This document shows positions 1-10,200 of a DNA stretch of 64,000 nucleotides, in pieces; positions within the stretch are counted from its first letter, which is position 1, and each line of letters opens with the position of its first letter. Source of the DNA: Nymphaea colorata (taxonomy: Eukaryota; Streptophyta; Magnoliopsida; Nymphaeales; Nymphaeaceae); assembly GCF_008831285.2 (NCBI RefSeq), contig NC_045144.1, positions 9,277,886 to 9,341,885 on the forward strand, given 5' to 3'. A program made the position numbers and the translations under genes. Under the pieces are notes generated by a model, which saw only the letters and a list, made by a program, of their open reading frames with translations, was not told the origin of the DNA and did not search any database.

Positions 1-2718
1 TACCCTATTTCTTTGAATAAATCCACTCATCCGTTTGCCTTAGTTCATTCCGATGTTTGGGGTCCTTCTGGAGTACCCACGTGTGGTGGTTGTCACTATT
101 TTTTGACGCTTATTGATGATTACTCTAGATGTACGTTCGTGTACTTGTTGCGAGAACGTAGTGAGGTTCCAGCAGTTGTGAAAAACTTTGTTGCCTTTGT
201 TGAGACTCAATTCCATACTACTGTTCAAGCTTTCCGTACGGATAATGCAAGAGAATATGTCTCCCAATCCCTTGATGAATTCTTGAAAGGAAAGGGTATT
301 GTTCATGAAACCTCTTGTAGTTATACCCCTCCTCAGAATGGTATAGCTGAACGTAAAAATCGTCATCTATTGAATGTTACCCGGGCCATTATGTTCCAAC
401 GTCATGTCCCGAAGCGGTATTGGGGTGATGCACTTCTCACTAGTGCACATCTCATTAACCGTATGCCTACTAGAGTGCTGGATGGTCAGTCTCCTTATTC
501 TACCCTGTGGCCTACTCAGAATCCGTGGCCTCTTACTCCTCGTGTCTTTGGGTGCAGTTGTTTTGTGCATAATCATAGCCCTACTCTCAAAAAACTTGAT
601 CCCCGGTCTATTAAAGGAGTTTTCTTGGGGTACTCTTCCACTCAGAAGGGGTATAAATGTGTGGATCCCACTACTTCCAAAGTATATGTTTCGAGGGATG
701 TCACATTTCATGAACATGAGTCGTATTTTCCGGTGAATACTCTTCAGGGGGAGTGTCTTGGGAACAAAGGGGAAGAGTATTCCTCTAATCAGCTGATTCA
801 GTTTATGGAGTTTTTGGATTACAAGGTTAGTCCCAGTGTGATTGACACGGTCACGGTCAGTAATGAGAAGGGCAGTCATATGGAAGGGGTCACGGTGGAT
901 GCTCAGCCCACTGTTGCCCGGGATCACTTGTTTGGCAAGGTTTATGTCAGAAAGGAGAAAGCTACTGTGGAAGATGTTGGTGATGAGGATAGAACCAATC
1001 CCAATCTTGTGATCTCCCCGGATGACCCAAGTCCATCGAATGAAGAGCTCCCTATTGCTTTGCGCAAAGGCACCAGGTCATGTACTTCTCACCCTATTCA
1101 GAGATTTGTTTCTTATGCTAAGCTCAGTACAAATTACAAATGTTTTATCACAACCTTATCCAAAGTTGTTATTCCCAGGTCGGTGGATGATGCTAAGGAT
1201 GATCCCAAGTGGTTACATGCTATGACGGAGGAGATGGGTGCGTTAGCTAAGAACAAAACATGGGAAGTTGTTGATATCCCTAAAGGGACACACTTAGTTG
1301 GCTCTAAGTGGGTTTACAACGTGAAGTACAAACCTGATGGCACTGTAGATCGATATAAAGCTCGTCTGGTTGCAAAGGGGTTCAGCCAGAAGTATGGGAT
1401 CGACTATCTTGAGACCTTTGCCCCTGTTGCAAAGTTGAAGACTGTGAGGGTTATTCTTGCTCTTGCTGTGCACAAGAAGTGGCGCATGGACCAGCTTGAT
1501 GTTAAAAATGCGTTCTTGAACGGCCATCTGGAGGAAGAAGTCTATATGAGCATGCCTCCCGGGTATGTTCAAGAGGGAAAATGTTGTCACCTCAAGAAAG
1601 CTTTGTATGGCTTGAAGCAGTCGCCTAGAGCTTGGTTTGAGAGACTAAGGATCGTTATGAAGTCTACTGGGTACAAGCAAGGAAATGGAGATCATACCCT
1701 ATTCATAAAGCAGAGAGATGGTCTGGTGAGTCTTCTCCTTGTCTACGTTGATGATATGATTGTCACGGGCAGTGATGAAGAAGAAAACAGAAAGATGAAA
1801 GAGAGATTAGCTAAAGAATTCGACCTCAAGGATCTGGGTAAGCTGAGATACTTTTTGGGGATAGAAATTGCTCGATCAGAGACAGGGCTGGTTATGAATC
1901 AAAGGAAGTACACTCTTGACTTACTAAAGGAGACAGGTAAACTTGGTTGTAGGCCCTATCTTACTCCTATGGAGTCGGGAACTAAGATAAGTATCAAGAC
2001 GGGCACCACTCTGGATGAGGAAGGAAAAGGGCGATATCAGAGGCTAGTCGGTAAGCTTATCTATCTTACTCTAACTCGCCCTGATATCACGTATGCGGTA
2101 AATGTGCTAAGTCAATTTATGCATGCTCCCACGGATTGTCATTGGAAGAGTGCAGAACGAGTGTTGGGGTATCTAAAGAATGACCCAGGAAAAGGGCTGT
2201 TGTATACTCGACAAGACAAACTTACTATTGAGGGCTACTCAGATGCAGATTGGGCAGGTTGCACTGACACAAGGAGGTCTACTACAGGGTATTGTATCTT
2301 TCTTGGAGGTAACCTAGTTGTTTGGAGAAGTAAGAGGCAAGAAGTATGTTCGAGGTCTAGTGCTGAGGCTGAGTACAGGGCTGTTGCAATGGGGGTTACA
2401 GAGATGCTGTGGCTGAAGATTCTTTTGACTGATATTGGTGTGGAACTGGGAGATAAAATGAAGATGTACTGTGACAACAAGTCTGCGATTAATCTTGCCA
2501 ATAATCCAGTTCTACATGACAGGACCAAACATGTGGAGATTGACCGTCATTTTATCCGGGAACGCATTGACTCAAAGGAGCTGATTCTGCCATATATGAA
2601 GTCTGAAGATCAAGTTGCAGACGTCCTAACTAAAGGGCTTTGTACTTCTTCATTTGAAAAGAATGTTAGCAAGCTTGGCATGTTTGACATGTATGCCAAG
2701 CTTGAGGGGGAGTGTTAG
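1..2718 (+). CDS. Copia-A pol polyprotein (integrase, reverse transcriptase, RNase H), 5' partial
   Basis: The frame is open from base 1 to the TAG at 2716-2718, about 905 codons. The integrase core comes first: the DDE triad is probably Asp18 (HSDVWG), Asp81 (RTDNARE) and Glu117 (GIAERKN). The variable integrase C-terminus follows, then the reverse transcriptase, with the KARLVAKGFSQ and LDVKNAFLNG blocks and the YVDD active site at residues 582-585. RNase H comes last, with the GYSDADWAG, SSAEAEYRAVA and CDNKSAINLANN blocks. The polyprotein would be cleaved by the element's own protease, encoded outside the window. The stop codon overlaps the first bases of the 3' LTR (TGTTAG), an arrangement also seen in the related copies here. 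The copy could be functional in this part; the missing N-terminal third cannot be judged. Confidence 0.92.
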   Translation, partial: YPISLNKSTHPFALVHSDVWGPSGVPTCGGCHYFLTLIDDYSRCTFVYLLRERSEVPAVVKNFVAFVETQFHTTVQAFRTDNAREYVSQSLDEFLKGKGIVHETSCSYTPPQNGIAERKNRHLLNVTRAIMFQRHVPKRYWGDALLTSAHLINRMPTRVLDGQSPYSTLWPTQNPWPLTPRVFGCSCFVHNHSPTLKKLDPRSIKGVFLGYSSTQKGYKCVDPTTSKVYVSRDVTFHEHESYFPVNTLQGECLGNKGEEYSSNQLIQFMEFLDYKVSPSVIDTVTVSNEKGSHMEGVTVDAQPTVARDHLFGKVYVRKEKATVEDVGDEDRTNPNLVISPDDPSPSNEELPIALRKGTRSCTSHPIQRFVSYAKLSTNYKCFITTLSKVVIPRSVDDAKDDPKWLHAMTEEMGALAKNKTWEVVDIPKGTHLVGSKWVYNVKYKPDGTVDRYKARLVAKGFSQKYGIDYLETFAPVAKLKTVRVILALAVHKKWRMDQLDVKNAFLNGHLEEEVYMSMPPGYVQEGKCCHLKKALYGLKQSPRAWFERLRIVMKSTGYKQGNGDHTLFIKQRDGLVSLLLVYVDDMIVTGSDEEENRKMKERLAKEFDLKDLGKLRYFLGIEIARSETGLVMNQRKYTLDLLKETGKLGCRPYLTPMESGTKISIKTGTTLDEEGKGRYQRLVGKLIYLTLTRPDITYAVNVLSQFMHAPTDCHWKSAERVLGYLKNDPGKGLLYTRQDKLTIEGYSDADWAGCTDTRRSTTGYCIFLGGNLVVWRSKRQEVCSRSSAEAEYRAVAMGVTEMLWLKILLTDIGVELGDKMKMYCDNKSAINLANNPVLHDRTKHVEIDRHFIRERIDSKELILPYMKSEDQVADVLTKGLCTSSFEKNVSKLGMFDMYAKLEGEC

Positions 2719-2997
2719 AATATGTTGTTATGGGAACCGGGTCCATATCTGGACCCGGTTCTATGGGGCGCGGGTACCGAGGCGGGCTCGGTACCCTAGG
2801 CGGCTTCTCCTCTCTCCCTCTTTATATTGTCACTTGTGTTTAGTGTTGAATTAAGTGAAATATATTTTCTCTCTCCTAGGGTTGCGGTGAGCCCCTAGGT
2901 CAGAGCCTCCCCGTGGTTTTTCACCTCTTTCTGAGGTTTTCCACGTAGATTGTGTGTTTGTTCTCCACTCTCTCTCTCTGTGGTTCGTGTTTCTACA
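2713..2997 (+). repeat. 3' LTR of Copia-A
   Basis: The 285-bp LTR begins TGTTAGAATATG and ends TGTTTCTACA, giving the usual TG...CA ends. It contains a near-terminal hairpin at 2734-2761 with 11-bp arms (GAACCGGGTCC / GGACCCGGTTC). A CT-rich stretch follows, with a weak TATA-like TTTATATT at 2820-2827. The same plan is found in the LTRs of Copia-B and Copia-C. Confidence 0.9.
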
Positions 2998-4248
2998 AAT
3001 GTGAACATGACGTGCACAGCCATAAGTCTTTAATAGCTATATTGAAGATACTTTCCTTATAAAAAAGAATAAGAAAATTTCTTATTTATCTTTTTTGGAA
3101 AGTTGATATATCACATGAACTGTAGAATGAAATGCCTTGGTCCATAATCGCATAGGTAATTTACTTGCATGCGTCATAGTGTGGGCAGTTTCTATAATTT
3201 AGTAGTGCTTCCTTTTTGCAGCCCTATTTTGTTAAGGAGTGTGATGATGAGCAACTCTGTTTTGTTCACGACTCTTTAAATGTGCAAGCATAATAAAAAG
3301 GATCACTCAAACACAGAAATCTAGCCCCAGTCAGTTCAATGTTTGTTGCATTTTTTCTTTATCCTGCATCTCAAAAGTCAAAACTATCTATAACCGATCT
3401 ATCAATAATGCTTTGTACCTTGTTAATGTTCCATCATACTCATGCTGCCCTTATCAAGAGTTGAAAATGCATGTTTGAGGAATAAAACCCTGTTATTAAA
3501 GGATTATTGACGTAAATAAGAGATATAACTGTACAAGTTAGTTATGGTGTGTTTTCAGCCTAGAACACAATCATTTTACATAATTCATTGGTGTTGGTTG
3601 GTTGAATGTCATTATATAAAACATGATTGGTATTCACTATATGATCTATTGCACATCAATAAAAATAATGCTTTGAAACAACTTTTTAAGGAATACAATT
3701 ATGACCTTTCATATAAGCTTTGATGGGTTTGGAGCTGTTGATTTTTAAGAAATAAAATTTTGATTTTCAAACCCATCAAATTAAAAAATATTTTTTCTCT
3801 ATTTGTGCATGCCAATGCTTCTTCGTTATTAAATCCAAGCCTTGAACTTAGTTTTAGTACCAATTATATGACCTGGTTTAAAGCTAACCTATTTGCTTGG
3901 TTTGGCATATTCCAGCTTGCTGTGTAGCTGGCTTTGATTCAAAACATAAAGGTAGTATAGGGCTCGAATATATATGGTCATCCAGAATTTTCAAAATCTT
4001 AGGTATAATAATTGTTCCCAAGCCATTTCCAACTGTAGGATGTAGCATTTCAATGGAGAGAAGGCTTATAATTCATAGCCTATCTCATAATATTGGATAT
4101 TCAATGGTTATATAGTTCACAAATGTTGATGGTATCCTATGGTTTGTTTTATAGCTAAAATTATTATATCTTGCTCTTGTTTTGTTCACTTTTTTAAAAC
4201 TTCTATGAAATACAAACTGGCACCTTCAATTTTTGTATTGCATTCCAG
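2998..4248. other. AT-rich non-coding stretch between Copia-A and the first visible GDAP2-like exon
   Basis: No coding block, repeat structure or RNA gene is recognisable. The last part ends in a pyrimidine-rich run and the acceptor ATTCCAG (4242-4248). I looked for the exon that should precede 4249 (the macro-domain to CRAL-TRIO linker) and did not find it here, so it is probably upstream of the window. Confidence 0.5.
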
Positions 4249-7200
4249 GTACCGTGGAGGTGTTGATAGTGAGGGGCGTCCTGTCATGGTTGTGGTGGGG
4301 GCTCATTTTCTACTCCGTTGCCTTGATCTGGAGCAGTTTGTCTTGTATGTTGTAAAGGTACTTGCTCAGAACAGCTGGTATTACTTGGATCTGTGAATTG
4401 TTGATTTCCATTTGTTATATGTACACCATTATCTTTGGTAAGCCATGTGCTTAATGTTAAATACTTGACCCTTCAGTATATCATCTTTTTCCCTCGGAAT
4501 GTATGTCCATACTGAAATGTCTGTTTTCCCTACTTAATATGGGTATTCTTGTCCAATGGTGAAAAGTTGTAGGATTTGTAGCACTTCCTTTCTCTATGAT
4601 CTTTTCATCTTTGAGACTAAATGCTTATTTTTCTACTAAACGCAATTTATTGATTATTGAAACACTGTAGCATGAACTAGGCATTAATGGCACCCATGCT
4701 AACCAACGTTTACACTATTTCTAGATAGAGGGGAAGGAAAGGATACTAAAGATGGAGGGAAAAGGAAAAGAAATTTGCAATTAATGTTGAAGAAGGAAAA
4801 ATTATTATAAAAGCTTCTTTGTATAGGAAGGAAGGGAAGAAAGGAAATGAAATGAAATAAATTGTCAAATATCATGTTGTATTTAACTATATACAGGAAA
4901 GGAAAGGAAAGGTAAAAATTGGGGTTTGTTTATAGTAGTGCCGTGAATATAATTAATATCTCTTTTTTTTGCACTATCTAACGAATGCTCGATGGAACCT
5001 TGTTCTTGCTTAGTTCGCATTCCGGTATGTGGCATGCAAGAAAAACGTATTCGCCATAGTGACGATATCCTTTGCTGATAGTATCATAGTACTACTAGCT
5101 TTTGACTGAAGGGGCAGTCAGTAGCTCACCAATTTTGGGTGTACGCGTCCTGTAAACTGGTATTCATGTCTTCTATAGCAAGCAGTATGGTATATGTCAC
5201 GTTGTTGGTTCCAGGTTGCTTCAGACTGTCAGGTTGCTAGTCCTTCGATGGTTCCCAACCCCTTTTCTCCAAAATCCCATTTCCTTCCATGATCTGATAT
5301 GGGAAATTTTTGAGTAGTATCCGTTGAGTCATTCGCAGAAGCAGTCAAAAGCACCCCAAACTGTGGAATCAGCGGTTTCGCTGAAAAACAACGCACCGAA
5401 TCAAAAGAATCCGATAGAGCACAGGCATCATCCTCAGAAGCGGAGCCTAGGGCTCCTCTTTCCCTCTCAATCTGAACCGGCTGAAGCGGTCCCTGAAGCC
5501 GAGGCCAAACTCACATATCAAGCCGAAACAACGGAACCCTCAAGAGCCCGAAGTCACTCATCCTCATCAGCCCCACGTAACGAATCTGAATGCCTATCGG
5601 AAGCCGAATTTGTTTCATCAGACTGATCGGAAGAAGCAATTTGATCAAAATCATACGCGGAATGAGCAGACGAATCGACCGAGGAAAGAGATGCTGACAC
5701 ACTAGAACAGAACCTAACTTGACATCTTTTTTGCTTTCTCCTGCCCTCTCAACGGAACAGTCAAGAAGGGGAGGGGGGAGGCCAACAATGAGAGCAATCG
5801 TCATTTTTTTAGTGCACATATTCCTTTCCTACCCAATCTTTCCATTTTTGGAAGGGATTGGAAATGCATATCTTATTTGTTTCCTTTTCCTTTGTTGAAA
5901 TAGATTGTAATGGGGAACCGGGTCCAATTCTGGACCCGGTCCCATGGGGCACGGGTACCGAGACTGGCTCGGTACCCTAGGCGGTACTCCTCTCTCCCTC
6001 CTATATAATCCTCACTTAAGTGTAATTGGTGTGTTAAGTGAATAAATTTTTCTCTCTCCTAGGGTTGCGGTGTGCACCTAGGTCAGAGCTTCCCGTGGTT
6101 TTTTCCTCTTTCTGAGGTTTTTCCACGTATATCGTGTGTTCCTCTCTTCTTCCTTCGTGTGTTGCATGTTTCTACATGGTATCAGAGCCGTGAGATCGTT
6201 CGGCTTCGTCTCGTGTTTCCGCCGTCGCCCCTGCACCGCTGCCGCCTGCGCCGTTAGGGTTTTCCGCGCCACCGCCGTCGTCGGACGATCCAGCGCCGCC
6301 GCCGTCGCCGTCAGACGATCCAGCGCCGCCGCCTGTTGTCGTGTGTTCCTCTGCGTCGCCGCCGTCGGGCGATCCAGTGCCGTCGCCGACCCCTAAGGTT
6401 CCGTGTGGTGCTGGTGTTTCAGCCGCCGTCGTGCTGTCTTGTTGCTGCCGTTCTGACTTGACTGCTTGTGATGGCGGAAGAGATTGCACCTAAAAGTGAT
6501 GTGGCCTTTGACGCGGGCAGCGCTCCCAAGAGCGAGATCTTGCCGGTTCAGGTCACGCCCATTCGTCTGACTAAAGACAACTATCTCTCCTGGTCTGCTG
6601 CTCTAGAGATTGGGATAACGAGCCGTGGTCGTCTTTCCTATATCACAGGCGACAAACCGGCGCCCAGCAAAACTGATCCTCAATGGGCGACGTGGGTGTT
6701 GGAAGACAGTCAGGTTAAGGTATGGATCATCAGCTCTGTGTCCGCTGATATTCAGCCTCTTATTCTGCGGAAGCCGACTTCGTTTGATATGTGGACTGTG
6801 CTTGCGAGGATGTATGGGTGCAAGAAAAGGGTTCTGCGTACGTACTAGATTAAACGCAGTATTTATTCTCTGAAACAGGGTGACCTGTCTGTTGCCTCCT
6901 TCTATGCAGCCCTGAAAACTAAGTGGGAGGAACTTGATTATCATGTGAATGATGACTGGGACTGTGGTTCTGATCATGCCCGGTACTGGGAAAAGGAATG
7001 GATGGACCGGACGTTTCTTTTCCTTGGAGGCTTGCGTGATGAGTTTGAATCCATTCGGAGTCAAATTCTCAACTGTGATGAGATTCCTGGAATAGAAGAT
7101 GTTTATGCCAGAGTGGAATCCGAGGAACAAAGACGCCAAGTGATGCAGATTGACCTCAGTCATGGGAATGGTCCCTCGGCCTTTGTTAGCCGTTCCTCTG

Positions 7201-10200
7201 TGTCTGGCCAGCGCCCTGTTAGGCGATGTACACATTGTCACAAGTCAGGACATTTTGTTGATTTTTGTTGGGATCTACACCCTGAGAAGAGACTTGTTCG
7301 TGGTCGCCCTCCGTCGAGTCGGCGAGGTTCTCTTGTGCAGGACTCAAATCAGAGTGGCTCTTCTAGTAGTGAAAAGTCGAGGCTTTCCCCGGATCAAATT
7401 AAGGAACTACAAGCTTACATCAGTCGCCTTTCTACTACGTCAGAGGACACATCTACGTCTGATGGAGCTAAGTTAGCTCAGGCTCTTGTGGCTACTAGTG
7501 ATCAAGGTAATTCCCCTCCCGGTGATTGGATTGTTGACAGTGGGGCTACTCATCATATGACCGGGGACCCTAAGATGTTTCAAGAATACAAGTTGACTTC
7601 TGGGCAGCAGCGTGTTTCTATGGCTGATGGGTCTTCTATTTCTGTGGCTGGAAAAGGGAGTTTATCATTACTGAACAAATATTGTCTTCATAATGCCCTG
7701 CATGTTCCTAATATTCCCATAAATTTGTTATCTGTCAGCAGTATTACCAAAGAGCTAAACTGTAATCTAATATTCTCTGCTGATCGTTGTTTCCTGCGCG
7801 ACTTGGGGACGGGGCAGAAGATTGGGATTGGTTCGGCTATTGATGGGCTCTACAGAATGCCAGTACAGGTTGCCTCTGCTTTGATTTCAGCTACCAGTGG
7901 ACAGTTGTCTGGCGTGGAGGACAGATCCGTTATTATGCGCTGGCACGAGAGACTTGGTCATATTCCTTTTCAGTTGATTAAACAGTTGTTTCCTAAGATG
8001 TTTCAGTCTGTTTCTTTAGACACCTTCGCCTGTGAAGTGTGTCAGTTGTCTAAGCATGTTAGGGCCTCGTACCCTATTTCGTTCAATAAAACCAGCCGTC
8101 CATTTGCTTTGGTTCACTCTGATGTTTGGGGTCCTTCGGGAGTACCCACCTGTCGTGGTTTTCATTATTTCATGACTCTTATCGATGATTACTCTCGGTG
8201 TATGTTCGTGTATTTGTTGAAAGAACGTAGTGAAGTTCCCGGCATTGTCAAAAACTTCATTGCATTTGTTGAAACTCAATTCCAGACCCCTGTTCAGACC
8301 CTTCGTACTGACAATGCTCGAGAGTATGTCTCCCAATCCCTTGATGACTTCTTGCGAAGCAAGGGGATTATACATGAAACATCCTGTAGCTACACACCTC
8401 CTCAGAATGGCGTGGCTGAAAGGAAAAACCGTCATTTGTTAAATGTCACCCGGGCCATCATGTTTCAACGTCATGTCCCTAAGCGGTACTGGGGTGATGC
8501 ACTCCTAACTAGTGCTCATCTCATTTACCGCATGCCTACTTGTGTGTTGAATGGTCATTCTCCTTATTCTGTTCTATGGCCTACTCAGAATCCCTGGCCT
8601 TTGACCCCTCGGGTGTTTGGGTGTGTTTGCTTTGTCCATGATCATAGTCCCACTCTCAAGAAACTTGATCCTCGGTCCATCAAAGCGGTCTTTTTGGGGT
8701 ATTCCTCCACCCATAAGGGATACAAGTGTGTTGACCCTAGCACTTCCAGAGTATATGTCTCCAGGAATGTTACCTTTCATGAACATGAGTCATACTTTCC
8801 TGCGAATCCTCTTCAGGGGGAGTGTCTAGGTGAGAGAGTGGACGAGTATTCTTCGCATCAGTTGATCCAGTTCACAGATTTCTTGGATTACACGGCCAGT
8901 TCTCCGAGTGTGAGTGTGGTAGACACAGTCAGTGAGGACAGAGACAGTCAGATGGAGGGGGGCCCTATGGAAGAACAGTCCCGTGATCATTTGTTTGGTC
9001 AGGTATACAACAGGAAGAAGAAGGATGTGATGGAGGTTGTTGATGTTACCAATCCCGATCTTGTGAGCTTTCCGGATGATCCAAGTCCAATGAATGAAGA
9101 TCTTCCCATTGCCCTACGCAAAGGCACCAGGTCATGTACTTCTCATCCTATTCAGAGATTTGTTTCGTATGCTAAACTCAGTAAAGACTATAAGTGCTTT
9201 ATTACCTCTTTATCTATGGCTGTTATTCCCAGGTCAGTGGAGGATGCCAGGGAGGATCCCAAATGGCTACAGGCCATGACAGAGGAGATGGACGCCCTGG
9301 CAAAGAACAATACGTGGGAGGTTGTTGATATTCCTAATGGAACTCACTTAGTTGGTTCCAAGTGGGTGTTTACTGTGAAGTACAAACCTGATGGCACTGT
9401 AGAACGCTATAAAGCTCGTCTCGTTGCAAAGGGGTTTAGCCAGAAATATGGGATTGACTATCTTGAGACGTTCGCTCCCGTTGCTAAACTGAAGACAGTA
9501 AGGGTCATCTTAGCTATGGCAGTACAAAAAAAGTGGAGCATAGACCAACTTGATGTCAAGAACGCCTTCTTGAATGGTCACCTTGAGGAAGAAGTCTATA
9601 TGAGCATGCCGCCTGGATATGCGCAGAAAGGAAAGTGTTGTTATCTCAAGAAAGCATTGTATGGCCTCAAGCAGTCCCCTAGAGCGTGGTTTGAAAGACT
9701 AAGGGTTGTGATGAAGACTAATGGATATAAACAGGGAAATGGTGATCACACCCTCTTCATCAAGCAGAGAAATGGTCTAGTGAGCCTTCTACTAGTATAT
9801 GTTGATGATATGATTGTCACAGGTGATGACGAAGAAGAAAAAAGGAAGATGAAAGAAATGTTAGCTGCTGAATTTGATCTCAAAGATCTGGGTAAATTGA
9901 GGTATTTTTTGGGAATTGAGATCGCTAGATCTGAGACTGGTCTTGTTATGAGCCAAAGGAAATACACTTTGGATCTTCTAAAAGAGACAGGTAAACTGGG
10001 ATGCAGGCCCTTTCTTACTCCAATGGAGTCTGGCACAAGGATAAGTATCAAAACTGGGACAATCTTGGATGAGGAAGGAAAAGGGAGGTATCAGCGGCTG
10101 ATTGGTAAACTAATTTATTTCATTCTTACTCGCCCGGATATTACGTATGTTGTGGGTGTGTTAAGTCAGTTTATGCATGCCTCTACTGATTGTCATTGGA

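Larger units (their letters stand above)
1..2997 (+). mobile_element. Copia-A, LTR retrotransposon, 5' part cut off by the window
   Basis: A Ty1/Copia element lies on the plus strand. The window opens inside its integrase, so the gag, protease and 5' LTR are outside. The coding part is followed by a purine tract (CTTGAGGGGGAG, 2701-2712) that serves as polypurine tract, then by a 285-bp 3' LTR. The visible part has no stop or frameshift. It is very close in protein and LTR to Copia-B and Copia-C, so all three form one family. The five bases after the LTR are AATGT (2998-3002), but the matching left duplication is not visible. It lies in the intron or 5' region of the GDAP2-like gene, in the same orientation. 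Confidence 0.93.

Noticed and set aside
6177-6188. TGGTATCAGAGC as part of a tRNA gene
   Set aside because: It follows an LTR end directly and no cloverleaf surrounds it; it is a primer binding site. The same holds for the complements at 19237, 20448, 49695 and 63112.
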